Shown: positions 32,335 to 43,373 of the stretch, one piece after another | Layout: each line of letters begins with the position of its first letter | How positions within the stretch are numbered: the first letter of the stretch is position 1 | Origin: Rhododendron vialii | Taxonomy: Eukaryota; Streptophyta; Magnoliopsida; Ericales; Ericaceae | Length of the DNA stretch: 64,000 bases | NCBI RefSeq assembly: GCF_030253575.1 | Contig: NC_080565.1 | Span: forward strand, 11,310,501 to 11,374,500 | Direction: 5' to 3' | Notes under the pieces: generated by a model | The model's input: the letters and a program-made list of their open reading frames with translations, nothing else | Database searches by the model: none | Told to the model about the DNA's origin: nothing | Translations under genes and position numbers: made by a program

Positions 32335-34298
32335 TTCCTTGTATTCACCAATTCAGAGCAATCAACCTTTAGCACATGGATTCCTCTACATTTTCTGTCA
32401 AAAAAAATCGATTTTAAACATCTAAAATGATAGAACATCTCACATAGTATAAGCAAATAAGACCCATTCTTGAAAAAATATTATAAGAAAGAAACATAGA
32501 AAAACCAGTACTCAAGTGGAAAAGACCTTTATTTATTGTCCAAAAAAAATAATTTGCGCATATAAGTGTTATACCATGAAAAGGAAAAAATAAATAATAT
32601 GAAACTCACAAGCAATATTATTGCCTTCATACCATTAGACTTCGTATCTTACTGCTCTATTGTTTACTTTCATTATTCTTTGAATTTCCGAATGTGGATA
32701 TCGTCTGTGAATCTATCTTACGCACAATGCATTTTTAGATTGCATGACGTTGGTGGATTCGTTTGCCTTCTTTGTGTTTTCCCAACCTAGGATGTGTTCT
32801 AGGCTTAGGCTGAAACCCATGAAAAGTTGGACAGTCACGTAACTTATTTCCATAGTGTTTTATCTATCCACTTCGTAGCTGTAATTCTTTCCATCTAATC
32901 CATCTTAGGAACTGAATAATGTGGATGACTAGATTGCAACATGTTTATTTTTATGCTCTCCATCATAATTCCCATGCATGACTCACAAGCAACAATTACC
33001 AAAATGGTTATTCATTCTATCACTCTCCCAAGCACCATAGTAACTAGGCTTTTCAACATGCTAACAAAAATTTGAAAAAAGAAAAGACAATAATATCCTA
33101 AGTTAACAACATTCCATAAGATTTAGGTATTGCTCAAATAGCAACAAAGTTGTCAAATAAGTACTTCCAGGACCAAACACAAATGAGTCAAACGACCCAA
33201 CGTAAGAAATGTAAACTTCCACAATGTGTCTTAGTGTGAGAGAACCTTTATATTCCAAATTTGCTCCATGTACAACTTTTAGAGATTGAATGTTTGAACT
33301 GGAGTGCAGTGGACTAAAGATTAACATGAGAATTGGGTTTTTTCCCGCCTAAAGGTTTTCACATATAACTACGGATGATTATACAACTAAAGTACCGATC
33401 ATCATTACTACATTTTTAATCGCAGCTAGATTATCCATTAATGAGAAACTAACTCCTAAAGTTTGGAACAATGAGCTGCTGAATTACAATTGCTATAGAA
33501 CCAACGCCTATTCAATAGAGTTATTAAGAAAAACAAACAAAGGTAGTGATTTCCAATCCCTTCTTTGATAAATGCACTCCGTCCTTTAGCGAAACTCTTT
33601 GATAGAAACTAATCGGATCAACTAGTCCTCTTTTCTACATTGGTTTTTCTCTCAGGAATTTCAGCGAACACATGGTGTTCAAAGTTATTTACAGTTGATT
33701 AGAAACATATAAAACGAACATAGAGGAACCACTATAATTTTCAATCTGTTTCAGATTCAAACATCTCAAATAAATTTAAAAAATCAGATTCTTAAGTTCG
33801 AAATCTGTCACAGAAATCAATTTCAAACATCTGAAATAAATTGAAAATTTCAAGTTTATATGTCTGAATATGGCACCAGATTTTCGGACTCTAATAATTG
33901 AACAGAAAACCTAAAATCAAGTTCTAATATCTGATTGTATCAGTTAGGGATTCAAAAATTACCTTTTCAAGGAGTTGGGTTGGACGACGGAAGGGATGCC
34001 ACCGTGGTGGTGCTTGCTGATGTGTAGCGGTGGTGGTTCGACAATGGAGACAACAGAGGTAGTGAGGGAGAAGAACGGGGAGAAGGGGGAAGGGAAGTGA
34101 TGGTGTTTTGGGTGGGTTTCAGAATTGGAGCGAGGGTTGTGGGTTTTTCAGAAAACAGAGAGAGGCCGAGAGGGGAATGGAGGGTTTTCAAAAAAAATTG
34201 GCCGATGGATTGGGGAGGGATAATTTTGGAAGTTCATGCCTATTTTGGGGTTGTATGATAACAATTTTTATAAGATTTGTGGTTTAAGTTAGTAAAAT
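32335..34298. other. low-coding right portion of the MULE
   Basis: AT-rich DNA with no recognised domain. Around 33740-33960, phrases such as TCAAACATCTGAAATAAA and AGTTCGAAATCTG are repeated and loosely resemble the intron-1 tandem repeats at the other end. Confidence 0.5.
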
Positions 34299-34346
34299 GT
34301 TACGTGCAGTAAATTCGCAGTTGCATTTATAAACTCCCTTAATGAA

Positions 34347-34900
34347 AGGATCCAACGGTTGTCAATCCGGTACTCCTTTTTTTCGACAAAACGACGCCGT
34401 TTAGAAGGCCAGAAGCTGAACGGAGAAGCTCCTGACATTACACCTCCATTCTTGCTTCTCTTTCACCTACACTCTCAGACCAAACCAAAACCCTGAAAAA
34501 CTAATAATCACAGATTTGCATTAATACTTGGCAAAAATTAGAAGCCGCTTCGGTAGAAAGTTGAACAGAATTGATTAGAAATTTATTTTTTAGCATCAAA
34601 GAAGAACATCATATATATGAACTAGTGATTGTCCGTGCTTAAATACACGACGTAACAAGTTCTGAATACAGTTTGAATGAATTCTCCTTCTCTATTGTTG
34701 GCTGTTCCGCCAACCAAATTGACGTCTCTTTGAAGTTACATTAAAGAATGTTTTAAAATAAATTAAATAACAATGATACACATCAATTCAATGCAACATT
34801 AAAGAATGTTTAAAAATAACACATCTACTGATGCCTAAAGACACTTCTAATAATCATCTCATTTTTTTAATTTCCGCACACATTAATACATTATCCTAAA
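34347..34900. other. intergenic DNA with a CGACG promoter-like palindrome
   Basis: AAAACGACGCCGTTTAG at 34388-34404 resembles a motif common in plant proximal promoters. With the MULE removed it would lie about 700 bp upstream of the SBP gene. No transcript unit was recognised here; the rest is AT-rich. Confidence 0.3.
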
Positions 34901-35270
34901 TCTGTTATAAAAAGAGTGGTTTTCTTTAAAAATGTCTAAATATACAAATTAAAAATGTCTAAAAATACAAATAAGAGCAACATTTATCGCCATTGATTTT
35001 TTTTCACTAAAATAATAGTCATGTGATTAGAAAAATAAACAAAAAAAAATCTAATTATTGCTTTCCTTACTAAATCTATCTCTTTTTTCCCATAATATTT
35101 ACTCTCTTTCTCCCAATCTCTATAACATTTGAGAGAAATTGAGAGAGGAAGAAAATGTTACAAAAAAAAAGGGGAGAAAAATTTGGTACGGAAAGCAATA
35201 ATTAGGTTTTTCTTTTTTGTTTCTTTTCTAATCACATGGCAACTATTTTAACGAAGAGTAATCCAACTTG

Positions 35271-35644
35271 CTCTCTCTCCGTTTGGGTTGGCTAGAGGTG
35301 GCTTGGTGGTGATCGGTGGCGCATGATCGGCAGTTTGGGTTTGGCTGCTGTATGAAGATTTGCATCATTAGGGTTTGTTTTGGGTTTTAGGGACTGAACT
35401 TGGCCCACTTTAGTTGGTTAGGTTCTTTTGTCTGTGCTTAATTATAATATTTAGGCTTTTGGCCATCTGGTGTTTTTGAGCTTCATTTGTAATATCTGGA
35501 CTTTGAGGCCTTTTGGTATTTTGAACTTTGCCCTTCAGAGTGTATGGGCTTGTCTCATCTGGCTGTACTTTTCAACCTTGGTTGGAAATGTCTTTCCCCC
35601 TCTCCTCAATAAAATGTTGCTTTTGTCGATAAAAAAGATAGTAT
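35271..35644 (+). mobile_element. LINE-1-like 3' fragment with 12-bp target duplication
   Basis: The 374-bp insert ends with CAATAAAATG and an A-rich tail. A perfect 12-bp duplication, TAATCCAACTTG, lies at 35259-35270 and 35645-35656. GT-rich 3'-UTR-like sequence fills it and no ORF remains. It interrupts one MITE of the surrounding cluster. Confidence 0.8.
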
Positions 35645-36232
35645 TAATCCAACTTGATAAAGATAGAGATAGAGAGAAAAAAATTAATAGATATTACTAA
35701 AAAAGAGAGAGAGATTTGGTAAGGAAAGCAATAATTAGTTTTCTTTTTCTTTTTCTTTTTTGTTTCTTTTCAAGTCACATGGCTACTATTTTAACAAAAA
35801 ATAATTCAACGGCTATAAATGTTGCTCTCATTTATATGCCTAGACATATTCAAAGAAAATGCTCTATTTATAGGCATTTTCAAAGAAAACTACTTTATTT
35901 ACTATTTTAACAAAAAAATAATTCGATAGCAATAAATGTTGCTCTCACTTGTATGCATATACATTTTCAAAGGAAATTTCTCTATTTATGGGCAAACAAT
36001 GGGCATACAAATGAGAGCAACATTTATCGCTATCGAATCATTTTTCATTAAAATAGTAGCCATTTAATTAGAAAAAAAAACTAATTATGCTTTTCTTATT
36101 AAATCTCTCTCTTCTTTTTTTCCGTAATATTTGATTTCCCTCTCTGTCTCTATCTTTATCAAGTTGGAGAGAGGGGAAGCAAATGTTATGAAAAAATCAA
36201 GTTAGAGAGAGGGGAAGCAAATGTTATGAAAA

Positions 36233-36234
<2 letters not shown>

Positions 36235-36286
<52 letters not shown>
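36235..36286. repeat. (GA)n microsatellite
   Basis: About 25 GA units inside the MITE cluster. Confidence 0.95.
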
Positions 36287-36292
<6 letters not shown>

Positions 36293-36531
36293 AAAAAAAA
36301 CTTAGAAAAATAATAATTTAGGTTTTTCTTTTTTGTTTATTTTCTAATCAAATAACTACTATTTTAACAAAGAGTAATCCAACTTGATAAAGATAGAGAT
36401 AGAGGGGAAAAATTAATAAATATTACGAAAAAAATGACAAAGATAAATGAAAGCAATAATTAGGTTTTTCTTTTTTGTTCATTTTCTAATCACATAGCTA
36501 CTATCTTAATAAAGAGTAATCTGATATATAT

Positions 36532-36565
<34 letters not shown>

Positions 36566-36809
36566 GTTGCTCTAACTTGTATGCTTATACATTAAAAAAA
36601 AAAACCCCTCTGTTTTATAATATAGATTTTCTAATAAAATAGCTACTATTTTAATGAAGAATAATTTGATAGATATAAATGTTGGTTTCACTTGTATGCC
36701 TAGACATTTTCAAAAAAAAAAACACCCTCTCCGTTTTATAATATAGATAGAAAAGAGTACAAAAAGGGTTTCAACTTAGAGCATCCACGGTGGCCTAATT
36801 AAAATTGGA

Positions 36810-37858
36810 TTGATGAAAGTACATAAACACCTCTCAACTATCATTTTTTCTCATGAAGACCCCATCACATTTAAAAGCGCCCATACAGACCCCATCAACT
36901 AATCTCCGTTACCCAAGTGACACCCTTCCGTCTCTAAACCGTTTGTGATGAACCCCCTCATCCATAAATCGGACAAAAATACCCTTATTGCATTACATAC
37001 ATATACCCCTCTAACCCTTCTCTTTCTTCCCTCTACAAACAGCCTCCAATCAAAACCCAAAATCAGCAAACAGATTTGAAACTTTAGTTTATATATATAT
37101 GGGCCGGTTCCACCCACACAATTTTTTTTTAAAAAACACTCCATCTCAACTATTAAAATCAATGGTTGGATTAAAACTTAAAAAGACTGTATTCTCTTCC
37201 CCCCTCTCAATCACAAGTAATCTCTCCCTCTCCATCCAAGCTATTCTCTCTCTATACCCTAATAAACTAACCGCTGGTTCTGGTGAGCTATTTTTCTCTT
37301 TCCTCCAATACATACACACACTCTCTCTAAAGAAAAATTAAAAAAATAGATATGGGAAAAGCAACACAGCAGCTGCTGTCAACTGCCACCACCATTCTCC
37401 TTGACTTCTCTTCTCCCACACCTCTCTCCTTTCCCTCGTCTTCTTCCCTTCTCATTTCTTATCAGCAAAAGAACCACCGCGGCACCTGCCGCCATCGCGC
37501 CACAGTTTTCGAGCTATTTTTTATGGTTATATACATAAGGTTCTCTTTAAAATGATTGATGTAAGGAAAAAAGTAATTGTATAAAACAAAAAAAATGATT
37601 AAAACAACGACTAATAGAATAAGGGTATAATATAAATATTAGGGGTTCTACGTAGAATAAAGTGATAGTTGATGGGGATGTTTATATACTTTCACCTTAT
37701 AAAAAAATGGCACCTTAGTCATTTCATCCATTCCGTTAACGGAGTTAGCATTTTTTTCGTCTTCAGTAATTGAGGGGGTCTGTATGAGCGCTTTTAAATG
37801 TGAGGGGGTCTCCATGGAAAAAAGTGATGGTTGAGAGGGTGTTATGTACTTTTGCCAA
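36810..37858. mobile_element. long-arm foldback element inside the outer element
   Basis: Left arm (about 36810-36910): GAAAGTACATAAACACCTCTC, GACCCCATCACATTTAAAAG. The right arm (about 37755-37858) is its inverse. Another inverse copy of part of the arm lies near 37655-37690. The interior (37090-37556) holds short Ser/Pro-rich frames (for example MGKATQQLLSTATT at 37352) that I cannot assign; they could be captured gene sequence. Confidence 0.6.
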
Positions 37859-38809
37859 TTAGATAATCAAAAGTTATCACATCACCTTTTGATTATCCAT
37901 TTAATTAAGGGGTTGCTAAGATTAGAAATGTAGATGTCCACAGTGATATAATCAATATTGAATAATCAAAACTTATCAAACCACCTTTTCAACCTGTAAA
38001 AATCTAAAAATTGTTACCATATAAAATAATTTTTTAAATAGTTTTCAAACTAATAAAAATATTAGAAATAGAAAATAAATTTTTGAAAACTTTAATTTTG
38101 AAAAAACACTTTTCCAAAAAAGTTTTAAAAAATAGTTTTTGAAAAAAAAAAAAAGACAAGTTTAAAAAAACAATTTTTAGTAAAAAACAATTTTTGAAAA
38201 ATAGTTTAACTATTTTTGCAAAAAAGAAAACTTCTTTTAAAAATATTTTTTGTAGAGACCCATATTTTTTAGGCCGAATTTGTCTCTTGTAAACGTACGG
38301 CCCGTCGAGATAGACGGTGCGGATATTTGGTGTGGCGTATTCGTGGAAGGATATAAGGGTAATTGAGCGAGAGGTGCACGTGAGAGTGTGTGGTGCGAGA
38401 AGTAGGGGATTACTCCCCCACCTCAATAATTTTCCCAGGAGAGACTATTCTCTCACTTTCTCTCTCTCGGCTCTCTCTCCAAATTCTCTCATCTCACTCT
38501 CCAAAACTCCCTCTTCTCTCCTCTCTTCAATCTCAACACCTTAGAGCGTGATTCCGAACGAAGTCCGAGGATTAAAGTTGCTATACGGAGCACGGGCTTT
38601 CAGAAAATCCAAGAAAATTCATGATCGAACCACGTGGAGCTTCGGTTGACTTAGACAAACAGTTGGGTTTTACTCAAAACCCATGAGGTAGGAAATTCTA
38701 CCTCTCTTTATAGGTTATTTGAGTGTTCTTATACCATCTTTGAGCTTGTATTGATTATTATTGAGATCGGATCGAAATCTAAAAATATTCTGTCAAATCG
38801 CCAGAAAAC

Positions 38810-39185
38810 GTATTTCCCCTACTGGTAGAAACCTTTCACCTACCGATAGGACAAGTGAGAAATTCTTTATAACCAGCTCAAACGTACTGCAGCAGCTCAA
38901 AAGCAGTTCATCCACCTACCGGTCGGACGAGTACAAAGTTGTTCCATGAAAATCATTGGCTTCTCTGTCTCCAGTTTCTACCGGTAGGAACCTTTACCGA
39001 TATAACCAGCTCAAACGTGCAGCTTTTCTCTGTCTCCAGTTTCTACCGGTAGGAACCTTTACCGATATAACCAGCTCAAACGTACAGCAGCAGCAGCTCA
39101 AACGTATTCATTCACCTGCCGTAAGAACTTTTCACCCACCGGTAGGACAAGCTCAAGCATATTCATCCACCTACCAGTAGAACAA
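38810..39185. repeat. 'CTACCGGTAGG' iterated block
   Basis: A unit of about 60-70 bp containing TTTCTACCGGTAGGAACC and GATATAACCAGCTCAAACGT recurs several times, and again at about 39830-39900. ACCGGT is the palindromic core of each unit. It lies inside the outer solo LTR. Confidence 0.8.
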
Positions 39186-39186
39186 G

Positions 39187-39745
39187 CTACATCTTTGAGC
39201 AACGAATCTACATTTGAATGATTCATGATCTATATCATTATTCGGAATTCGAACTGAAACTCAAAACAAGTTTTATTTTTGCAAATCCAAGAAATTCCAA
39301 GGCCTGTATAAGACTTTGGAATACCCTTTTCATTCTTTTAATTGACATAGACCCAAATCACTAGTAAAATGAGAATGATGCATCGGGAATGGTCAGGATA
39401 GCTCAGCTGGTAGAGCAGAGGACTGAAAATTCTCGTGTCGCCAGTTCAAATCTGGTTCCTGACGCAGGATTAATTTGTATGAGGAGCGATTCGACAAATT
39501 CATTGATATGTAATTAAAAACCAAAATAAAAGAAATTACGATTAGTCCGCGACTCCATAGGACTATAGTCCATAGGACTTTCAATATTTCCTTTTGGTTG
39601 ATATTGATCCAGCTGGCTATCGCCTGTAGTATTTTTCCAATTTTTGGCATTTTTTGGTACCTCCACGGGTTTTTAGGATAAATTTTTTTTAGTTCTAGCC
39701 CCATAGAACTGAAAAAATAGATTCTGCTTATTATATATAATTCAA
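39187..39745 (+). other. nuclear plastid DNA insert (trnL-trnF spacer and trnF)
   Basis: It contains the plastid trnL-UAA/trnF-GAA spacer (TTTGAGCAACGAATC, CATTTGAATGATTCATGATC, TTGACATAGACCCAAATC, GATGCATCGGGAATGG), the whole trnF and sequence downstream of it. Several substitutions relative to a canonical plastid spacer show it is an aged nuclear copy. Boundaries are approximate. The frame on its minus strand has no known product. Confidence 0.85.
39392..39463 (+). tRNA. trnF-GAA: plastid-derived trnF(GAA) copy, probably non-functional
   Basis: It folds as a tRNA: acceptor stem GTCAGGA/TCCTGAC, D-arm GCTCAGCTGGTAGAGC, anticodon loop CTGAAAA (GAA) and T-arm CCAGTTCAAATCTGG. The sequence is plastid-type, not nuclear-type. 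The anticodon stem has a G-T pair from a C-to-T change. As part of a nuclear plastid insert it is not expected to be used. Confidence 0.85.
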
Positions 39746-40439
39746 AAGATCATTAACGATACGATGATATGTTCCATGAAAATTATTGGCTTAGTTGTTC
39801 CATGAAAATTATTGGCTTTTCTGTCTCTAGTTTCTACCGGTAGGAGTGCAGAATTCTCCTCTCCTACCGGTAGAACTCATTCACCTACCAATAGGTGATT
39901 GAGTTGCTGCAGTGTCTTTCAGCAGCTTATCCTACGTTCTTCCAAATCACTTTTGAAGCTTCTCGTCGACTCTAATGAGTTTATTTATGCATTCTTCTAA
40001 GTGTTTTGGAGAGTATTACTTGTTTCACACCTAGAGTGGTATCCAGTGGACTAGAATGAACTCATTGAGTTAAGAGATGAGGAATACAAGTTATTGCATG
40101 TTGAAACACGAACGACACACATGAGCATGCCTGGTGATCCAATGGGTAGAACTCTCGACACGTAGGATCTTTTGATTTCTTTAGCGTACAATTCGCGGAC
40201 TCCAAGTATAGAAACTAGAAGATCGGACATCGCAGAGTCTCGTCGTGAGTTGATATGTGATATGTGAAGATACGGGGGTGTACTTCGAGGTACGGTGAGA
40301 ATGTGTGTATTTGCTTGTATGCATTGTAGTAGATTGTTGATTTCATAATATCATGTGATTAAATAAATGGCTTTGGACTCGATTGAATGATTGGATGTTT
40401 ATGAAGTGGGAACATGGAATAAATGTGGGTAACAAATAG

Positions 40440-40680
40440 ACACAAGGAATACTTTAAGGGCTCTTGAATGAGTAAATGCCTGGCAAGAGCTAAATGCTCA
40501 TATCATATACTTTCAGGACTCTTGAATGAGTAAATGCCTGGCAGGAGCTAAATGCTCATATCATATACTTCAGGGCTCTTAAATGAGTAAATGCCTGGCA
40601 GAAGCTAAATGCTCATATCATTTGTCTTCAGGGCTCGTTATCGAGTAAGTGTCTGACAGGAGCATCGGCTCAGACTCTTA
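40440..40680. repeat. about 62-bp tandem repeat in the outer solo LTR
   Basis: Three full copies and one partial copy of GGGCTCTTGAATGAGTAAAT...CTGGCAGGAGCTAAATGCTC. A similar arrangement, with different sequence, occurs in the LTR-like DNA at 45290-45405. Confidence 0.9.
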
Positions 40681-41141
40681 ACGATACGTAATTGGTTTAT
40701 GAAGTTAATGAAAGGATTTTAGTTTTGGTTAAAGTATTTTGATGAAAATCTTTCGATATTTGGGCACAAATCACGGACTCCGGTATTCAGCCCGAATCAA
40801 CGGAGCTCGACCTACATTGGTCTTGAGTTTTCTCTAAATTGTTTGATATCAAAAGAAAAAGTTTCTTGATGAAGGGTTCGACGACGAACGAAGGGGAAAT
40901 GAGAAAGAACGTGATACTGTATAAGAATATGGATTGACGATAGTTGGATACTTGATCATGATAGTTATGCTTATCTCTGTTGTTATTTGGTTTCTATCAT
41001 TTGTTCATCCGTATTGCTCATTTGCATATAGAGTTTGTGTAGACTTTTCTACTGGGCTAGTATAACTCAAGCCTTATATCATTTTCAGATACTACCCCGG
41101 AACAGTAGCTTGCATGATTGGAATGCTTGGAGTGTGGACAT

Positions 41142-42847
41142 TGATAAGCACTTGATAATGCAACGTAGGGTGCGCTAGTTATCTAGTTTTCTTCAATTTC
41201 GTAGTTAATTTAGTTATTTTTATTTACTTTTACACGTAAGGTATGTTTTTAGTGCTTTCAGGTAAATCGTGTGAATAAGGCATATTTTGACATCATGGAT
41301 GGCCTGAGTGCGTCCAAGTACCCGATGAATCAATGAAGACCCTATCAGCCCCCGAAAATCTGTATAAGTATGGAAAAATGACTTTTCAAAAAAGTATCAA
41401 TTTTCAAGATAAAAAAATGGCGGTAATTGATCATTGAATTTTTCTAAGAGCATCTTCAAATTTGCAAGGTTTTTTTCGAAGAGTAAGGTCATGTTTTGAT
41501 CCATTTCATCTATAGAAAAGCATGTTGTTTTTTGTTTTACACTAAAAGCTGGGGGTCAACATTTTGATTGGATTGAAATCTCAAAATTCTGGTAATGCCA
41601 TTGTTTCCAAATGGGGGGTACTTCCTTATTTTCATTAAATAAATTAAAGTAAAGAAAATGTAAAAAAAAAGTTTAAAATACAATCTTTACTTAAGTTTAG
41701 AGAATGAAAATAAGATGCTGTGAAAGCTATTGGGTGCTGTGGAAGTTGATGGGAGCTGTGAAGCTGAAGCTGGACCTAAAGATCTCGGTATCGGTACCTA
41801 TTGTTTTCTTCTATCGGTATCGAGTACATTAGCAGGACCTCAATGACAGCAGTTATCAAGCTCGGTACCGGTACCACCTGATCCATTCTATCAGTACCGA
41901 GGGCCTTTAGAGCAGAATCTTCAGAACATCTTTGGGATATTTCGTGCGCAAACCTTGGGGAATATAAATACCCCATTATGTCACATTTGCACAATTTGGA
42001 TTGAAATTTACCCATTTTTAGATCTAGAATTAGATTTGTTTGCTTTTTGAATTGTTCTTGATCGTTCTTCATTTCCAGCACTTTAATTCTAATTTTCTGC
42101 TTTAGTTAATTAGTTTTTGCTATTTTTGTCTTCATTAAAGTTGTAGCCGCTACTCCGATCTATCGTTTAATCTAGTTTTCTTCTAGTGTTGTTATTTCAT
42201 TATGCTTAGTAGATTTTTGCTTGCTCTTATCTTCATAGATATGTGTGAGTAGTTTTTCAAGGTTAGGTCATGGAGTGATTAGCACCTTATGGCTCTAGTA
42301 AAATTGCGTTTTTCACCATAAAGTTTGAATCTTTGTTTCGAAAATTGATGTGGGGTTCGGGTTTGTTTGTCAAATTGCTAAGGTGTTAACCTCCTTGATC
42401 ATGTGTAGGTAAGAGCATCGCCTACTTACCACACATGATGCTTGGAGCTCTGTCGCACGAGGCGTTTGCTAAATAAGTTCTGGAGCTAGCTTGGTAATTG
42501 AACCATCTTATCTTCCGATTTAGGAACATTAATTGAGTATCTTAAACAGCGTAATTGGGTGAAAATGTGATTTAACTCAAGTCGTGGGTGTTAGTAATTC
42601 CTAAACCTAACCTGCTTTTTATCCTAGTTTATTCCCGTTTAATTTAGCCTTTTTACTTTCCACCGCATACGTAAAACAAAGTTAGCTGACTAAAAGTCGA
42701 AAACCTTGCTTACTTCTACAAATCCAACCAAGCCGTATTAATTCTTCCCGTGGGTACGATTCCGGTCTTCCGGATTATTATGCTTCAATTGGACACTTAT
42801 ACCCTACGCTTGGGGTGATCTTATTTGATATATCGAAGAACGAAGCA
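41142..42847. mobile_element. inner solo LTR nested in the outer solo LTR
   Basis: The 1706-bp element starts TGATAAGCACTTG and ends GAACGAAGCA, flanked by the 5-bp duplication GACAT at 41137-41141 and 42848-42852. The CCCGTGGGTACGATTCCGG phrase near its end is typical of plant LTRs. Removing it restores continuity with the related LTR end at 45.7-46.0 kb. No internal gag-pol remains. Confidence 0.7.
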
Positions 42848-43373
42848 GACATACCCATTTGAAAGCTATCTAAAGGAGTTACTATTTCATCTTTGTAAAT
42901 TTCTTTTAAAAGATGTATTTGTAGCTTAAATTATAATCCTTTTGACTTCAAAATATTTGTAACTCTAAACTCTTATGACATTGGATTACTTATGTTAATT
43001 TGGGGCGTTGAGCCGATGATGTAATATTTTGAAATCTTATGGACTTGGAAGTATTATTATGAAAATAGATATACAGTAATCTTTTGGGGTATTGTATGGA
43101 ATATTGTGAGGATTTATTTATGAAAAATCTTTTATATTTATGTTAAAAATCGAGGACGTGACATTTTTCTTAGAAACATTGTTGAGAGAGAGAGAGAGAG
43201 AAGGTTTTGGTTATTGGCAAAAGTTATTGGTTTTGATTATCCAAGGGCCAAAATTTGATAAGTTACTAAGAGGTTATTACATTTGGTTATGCTACTGTGA
43301 GCACTTTTTTTTAGGAAACATTGCTAACTGTAGCAACCTTATGATTTTGGTTATTCTACTGTGGATGCTCTTA

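Larger units (their letters stand above)
29141..34338 (+). mobile_element. Mutator-like element (MULE) with FAR1-type transposase
   Basis: The 5198-bp element has 40-bp terminal inverted repeats (29141-29180 and 34299-34338) starting GGGAGTTTATAAAT, identical at 38 of 40 positions. A perfect 8-bp target duplication, TTAATGAA, lies at 29133-29140 and 34339-34346. It contains a four-exon transposase on the plus strand and a minus-strand ORF that collides with its 3' end. The right 2 kb is AT-rich with little coding signal, suggesting internal loss. Intact ends and target duplication indicate a fairly recent insertion. Confidence 0.92.
34930..36770. mobile_element. cluster of related foldback MITEs (GAGCAACATTTATCG family)
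   Basis: GAGCAACATTTATCGC appears near 34976 and 36017, with inverse copies (AAATGTTGCTCT) near 35818, 35934 and 36562. The AAGCAATAATTAGGTTTTTC, ATCACATGGCTACTATTTTAA and GTAATCCAACTTGATAAAG blocks recur in both orientations at least four times. Individual boundaries are blurred by nesting and by (GA)n (36235-36286) and (TA)n (36526-36562) runs. No coding sequence is present. Confidence 0.65.
38251..43163. mobile_element. solo LTR (outer), with two later insertions inside
   Basis: It starts TGTAGAGACC and ends GAGGACGTGACA, with TTTTT on both sides (38246-38250 and 43164-43168) as a possible 5-bp duplication. A related 3' end occurs at about 45690-46012. After subtracting the plastid insert and the inner solo LTR it is about 2.6 kb, plausible for a Ty3-type LTR. 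It carries tandem repeats at 38.8-39.2 and 40.4-40.7 kb. The homopolymer duplication makes the boundary only moderately secure. Confidence 0.55.
36779..43370. mobile_element. PIF/Harbinger-like element, outer shell of a nested stack
   Basis: The left terminus GAGCATCCACGGTGG and right terminus CTACTGTGGATGCTC are inverse (two mismatches). The flanking TTA duplication is at 36776-36778 and 43371-43373. A paralogous site at about 44306-44350 reads straight through (AAGGGTTTCAACTTACATAA) without the element. Most of the 6.6 kb is later insertions; the original shell is roughly 36779-36808, 37859-38250 and 43164-43370. No Harbinger transposase was found. Confidence 0.75.

Noticed and set aside
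39392..39463. Functional nuclear tRNA-Phe gene
   Set aside because: The sequence is plastid-type and embedded in plastid spacer DNA, with a changed anticodon-stem base; it is a nuclear plastid insert.
39393..39704. 103-aa minus-strand frame
   Set aside because: It overlaps the plastid trnF and spacer, which do not encode a protein.
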